A stretch of DNA of 6,748 bases from an uncultured Veillonella sp. Its GTDB lineage: Bacteria > Bacillota > Negativicutes > Veillonellales > Veillonellaceae. Where the stretch lies: the NCBI GenBank assembly GCA_900552715.1, contig USAV01000098.1:1-6748 (forward strand), in the 5' to 3' direction. The position numbers and the translations under genes are program-made. This document shows, piece by piece, positions 5,233 to 6,748 of this stretch (the first letter of the stretch is position 1; each line of letters starts with the position of its first letter). The notes beneath the pieces were generated by a model. The model ran no database searches. It saw only the letters and a program-made list of their open reading frames with translations, and was not told the DNA's origin.

Positions 5233-5265
5233 GATTTATAATTTCATACAGGGAGGATTTATCTA

Positions 5266-6633
5266 ATGTTAGATAAACTATTTAAACTCAATGAACGAGG
5301 TACCTCCGTTAAAACCGAGATTTTAGCGGGTATTACCACGTTTATCACGATGGCATACATCCTATTTTTGGCGCCAAACATCTTGAGTCTTGCTGGCATG
5401 GACAAGGATGCCGTCCTCATCGCTACAGCTTTAGGTGGTGGCCTCGTAACGATTGCTATGGGTTTATTTGTTAACTATCCAATCGCACTGGCTCCAGGGG
5501 TTGGCCTCTTAGCCTTTTATTCCTTTACCGTAGTTCTCGGTATGGGTGTATCATGGCAAACGGCACTAGGTGCGGTGTTCATTTCCGGTCTCGTATTCCT
5601 CGTCTTAACGCTGACATCGATACGACAAATGATTGTTGTAGGTATACCGGCTTCTATGAAAGTCGCTATTACCGTTGGTATTGGGCTATTTATCTCCATT
5701 ATCGGTTTAAAACTATCCGGTTTGATGGCGATTTCCATCAGTTTATCTCCTAACACCTTAGGCCAAGTTGTACAAACACATGGCAATCTAGTCCCTCCAG
5801 CATCCGAAGCATTGTTAACACTAGGTAACTTGCACAGTGGCGAAACATTGTTAGCCCTATTCAGCCTCATCTTTACCGCTCTATTGATGGCTCGTAAGAT
5901 TCAAGGTTCACTCTTGATTGGTGTGTTGGTAACAACAATTGTGTCCTATGTAACGGGACTATCTACAATGCCTGAGAACTTCACAGTATTGGCAGTGCCT
6001 GACTTCTCAAAAGCCGCATTTCTTCAATTAGATATTCCTAGTGCGATCCACATGGGCTTGATTACGATTATCTTCTCCTTCACCTTCGTAGAATTGTTCG
6101 ACTCGATGGGTACTTTAATCGGTACTGCTACAGAGGCGAAAATTGCGGATCCTAAGTCTGGTAAATTCCCAGGTCTTGGTAAAGCGATGACTGTTGACGC
6201 TATCGGCGTTAGTGCTGGCGCATTACTCGGTACATCTACGATTACTGCGTTTGTTGAAAGTGCAGCAGGTGTAGGTGCTGGTGGCCGTACAGGCTTAACA
6301 GCTGTCACAACAGGCGTATTATTCCTAATCTGCTTATTCTTGGCTCCATTGGTATCCTTGGTACCAAATGCAGCCACATCTCCTGTTCTTATCATCGTTG
6401 GTGCCCTCATGTTAGGTGCTATCCGCAATATCAACTTCGATGATTGGACAGAAGGATTTCCTGCATTCCTCGTTATCGTATTGATGCCATTCACATACAG
6501 CATCGCTAACGGTATCTCTGCAGGTCTTATTGCATACCCTCTACTCAAAATTATTGCAGGTCGTGCAAAAGAGGTTAACTGGATTATGTACGTATTAGCG
6601 GTACTCGTTATCATCCGTTACGTATTCTTCTAA
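5266..6633 (+). CDS. NCS2 purine permease, AzgA/PbuG-type (COG2252)
   Basis: This 455-aa membrane protein is expected to import a purine base such as hypoxanthine, guanine or adenine by proton symport. It has the subfamily's order of motifs: TEILAGITTFITMAYILF (17-34), IALAPGVGLLAFYSF (73-87, TM3), FTFVELFDSMGTLIG (TM8; E276, D279), and GTSTITAFVESAAGV (TM10; E331) followed by GGRTGL. Length and about 12-14 hydrophobic segments are normal. In the TM3 motif most relatives I recall read APGMGLNAFF; here V79 and L82 replace Met and the conserved Asn, which could alter specificity. GGGAGG (5251-5256) lies 9 nt before the ATG. It is transcribed alone, divergently from the rrf2 gene, and ends in a strong terminator. 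The exact substrate is undecided, so no symbol is given. Confidence 0.9.
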   Translation: MLDKLFKLNERGTSVKTEILAGITTFITMAYILFLAPNILSLAGMDKDAVLIATALGGGLVTIAMGLFVNYPIALAPGVGLLAFYSFTVVLGMGVSWQTALGAVFISGLVFLVLTLTSIRQMIVVGIPASMKVAITVGIGLFISIIGLKLSGLMAISISLSPNTLGQVVQTHGNLVPPASEALLTLGNLHSGETLLALFSLIFTALLMARKIQGSLLIGVLVTTIVSYVTGLSTMPENFTVLAVPDFSKAAFLQLDIPSAIHMGLITIIFSFTFVELFDSMGTLIGTATEAKIADPKSGKFPGLGKAMTVDAIGVSAGALLGTSTITAFVESAAGVGAGGRTGLTAVTTGVLFLICLFLAPLVSLVPNAATSPVLIIVGALMLGAIRNINFDDWTEGFPAFLVIVLMPFTYSIANGISAGLIAYPLLKIIAGRAKEVNWIMYVLAVLVIIRYVFF

Positions 6634-6642
6634 TTAATAACT

Positions 6643-6700
6643 AAAAGAACCTATCTCTAAAGATATTACTAAAAATATCTAGGAGATAGGTTCTTTTTTT
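6643..6700. terminator. Strong hairpin terminator after the permease gene
   Basis: A 15-bp outer stem pairs 6643-6657 with 6683-6697 (core GAACCTATCTC with GAGATAGGTTC). An inner 7-bp stem pairs AGATATT (6661-6667) with AATATCT (6674-6680), with a 6-base loop. Seven T residues occupy 6694-6700. The left arm carries AAAA, so on the minus strand TTTT follows the stem. It may also end a convergent gene from the right. Confidence 0.9.
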
Positions 6701-6714
6701 ATTACTATTTAGTA

Positions 6715-6748
6715 TTAACGAATTGTTTTTACACCAATTAAGTCTGTA
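6715..6748 (-). CDS. Possible 3' end of a convergent gene (partial)
   Basis: On the minus strand the last bases read TDLIGVKTIR and then TAA at 6717-6715, about 15 bp before the bidirectional terminator. This looks like a protein C-terminus placed where a convergent gene should end. Only ten codons are visible, and any frame can give such a stretch by chance, so product and reality are uncertain. Confidence 0.3.
   Translation of the reverse strand, partial: TDLIGVKTIR

Noticed and set aside
5197..5265. Purine riboswitch before the permease gene
   Set aside because: The predicted leader is about 63 nt, with only one AT-rich hairpin. The conserved loop and junction sequences of the purine aptamer are absent.
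5517..5870. Open frames overlapping the permease gene (5517-5870 minus, 5553-5753 plus)
   Set aside because: Both are out-of-frame shadows without start signals or recognisable products.
6024..6614. 196-codon open frame opposite the permease gene
   Set aside because: It lies fully antisense to a clear membrane transporter and shows no family motifs. The length reflects codon bias of the real gene.

Overview
The window is AT-rich bacterial DNA, most likely from the low-GC Bacillota. AGGAGG-type ribosome binding sites, hairpin-plus-T-tract terminators and the protein families all fit. I suspect Negativicutes (for example Veillonella), but this is an impression from the proteins and not proven by the sequence.

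Layout: (1) 3-1396 is a complete, apparently intact ISL3-family insertion sequence. It has 24-bp imperfect terminal inverted repeats and one transposase with a four-cysteine zinc finger and an intact DDE triad. Its left end holds a strong terminator and then a hairpin that masks the transposase start codon. (2) 1428-2514 is a type II toxin-antitoxin operon on the + strand: a possible promoter/operator, a 202-aa antitoxin, a 100-aa RelE/ParE-like toxin and a terminator. The antitoxin is the most unusual item here. It carries two RelB/DinJ-type ribbon-helix-helix domains in tandem, joined by a Ser/Thr-rich linker and followed by one antitoxin-like tail. (3) 2513-5120 is a minus-strand chromosomal block: an Rrf2/IscR-like regulator with three cysteines, an MdtG-like drug-efflux MFS transporter, and type I 3-dehydroquinate dehydratase (aroD). 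Both the transporter and aroD start downstream of their longest possible open frames, at ATGs with good Shine-Dalgarno sequences. (4) 5121-5265 is a divergent control region with an inverted repeat next to a TTCATA-17-TATGAT promoter and an AT-rich leader hairpin. (5) 5266-6633 is an AzgA/PbuG-type NCS2 purine permease with two substitutions in a conserved substrate-site motif. It ends in a long hairpin terminator at 6643-6700. The last ~34 bases may be the 3' end of a convergent gene.

How it fits together: the + strand part from 1 to about 2490 looks accessory (IS plus toxin-antitoxin) and abuts the ordinary chromosomal block, with a bidirectional terminator shared between toxin and aroD. 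The Rrf2 regulator lies between the transporter/aroD genes and the divergent permease and could control itself, the permease or both. That link is inferred from position only. No tRNA, rRNA, CRISPR array or riboswitch was recognised.
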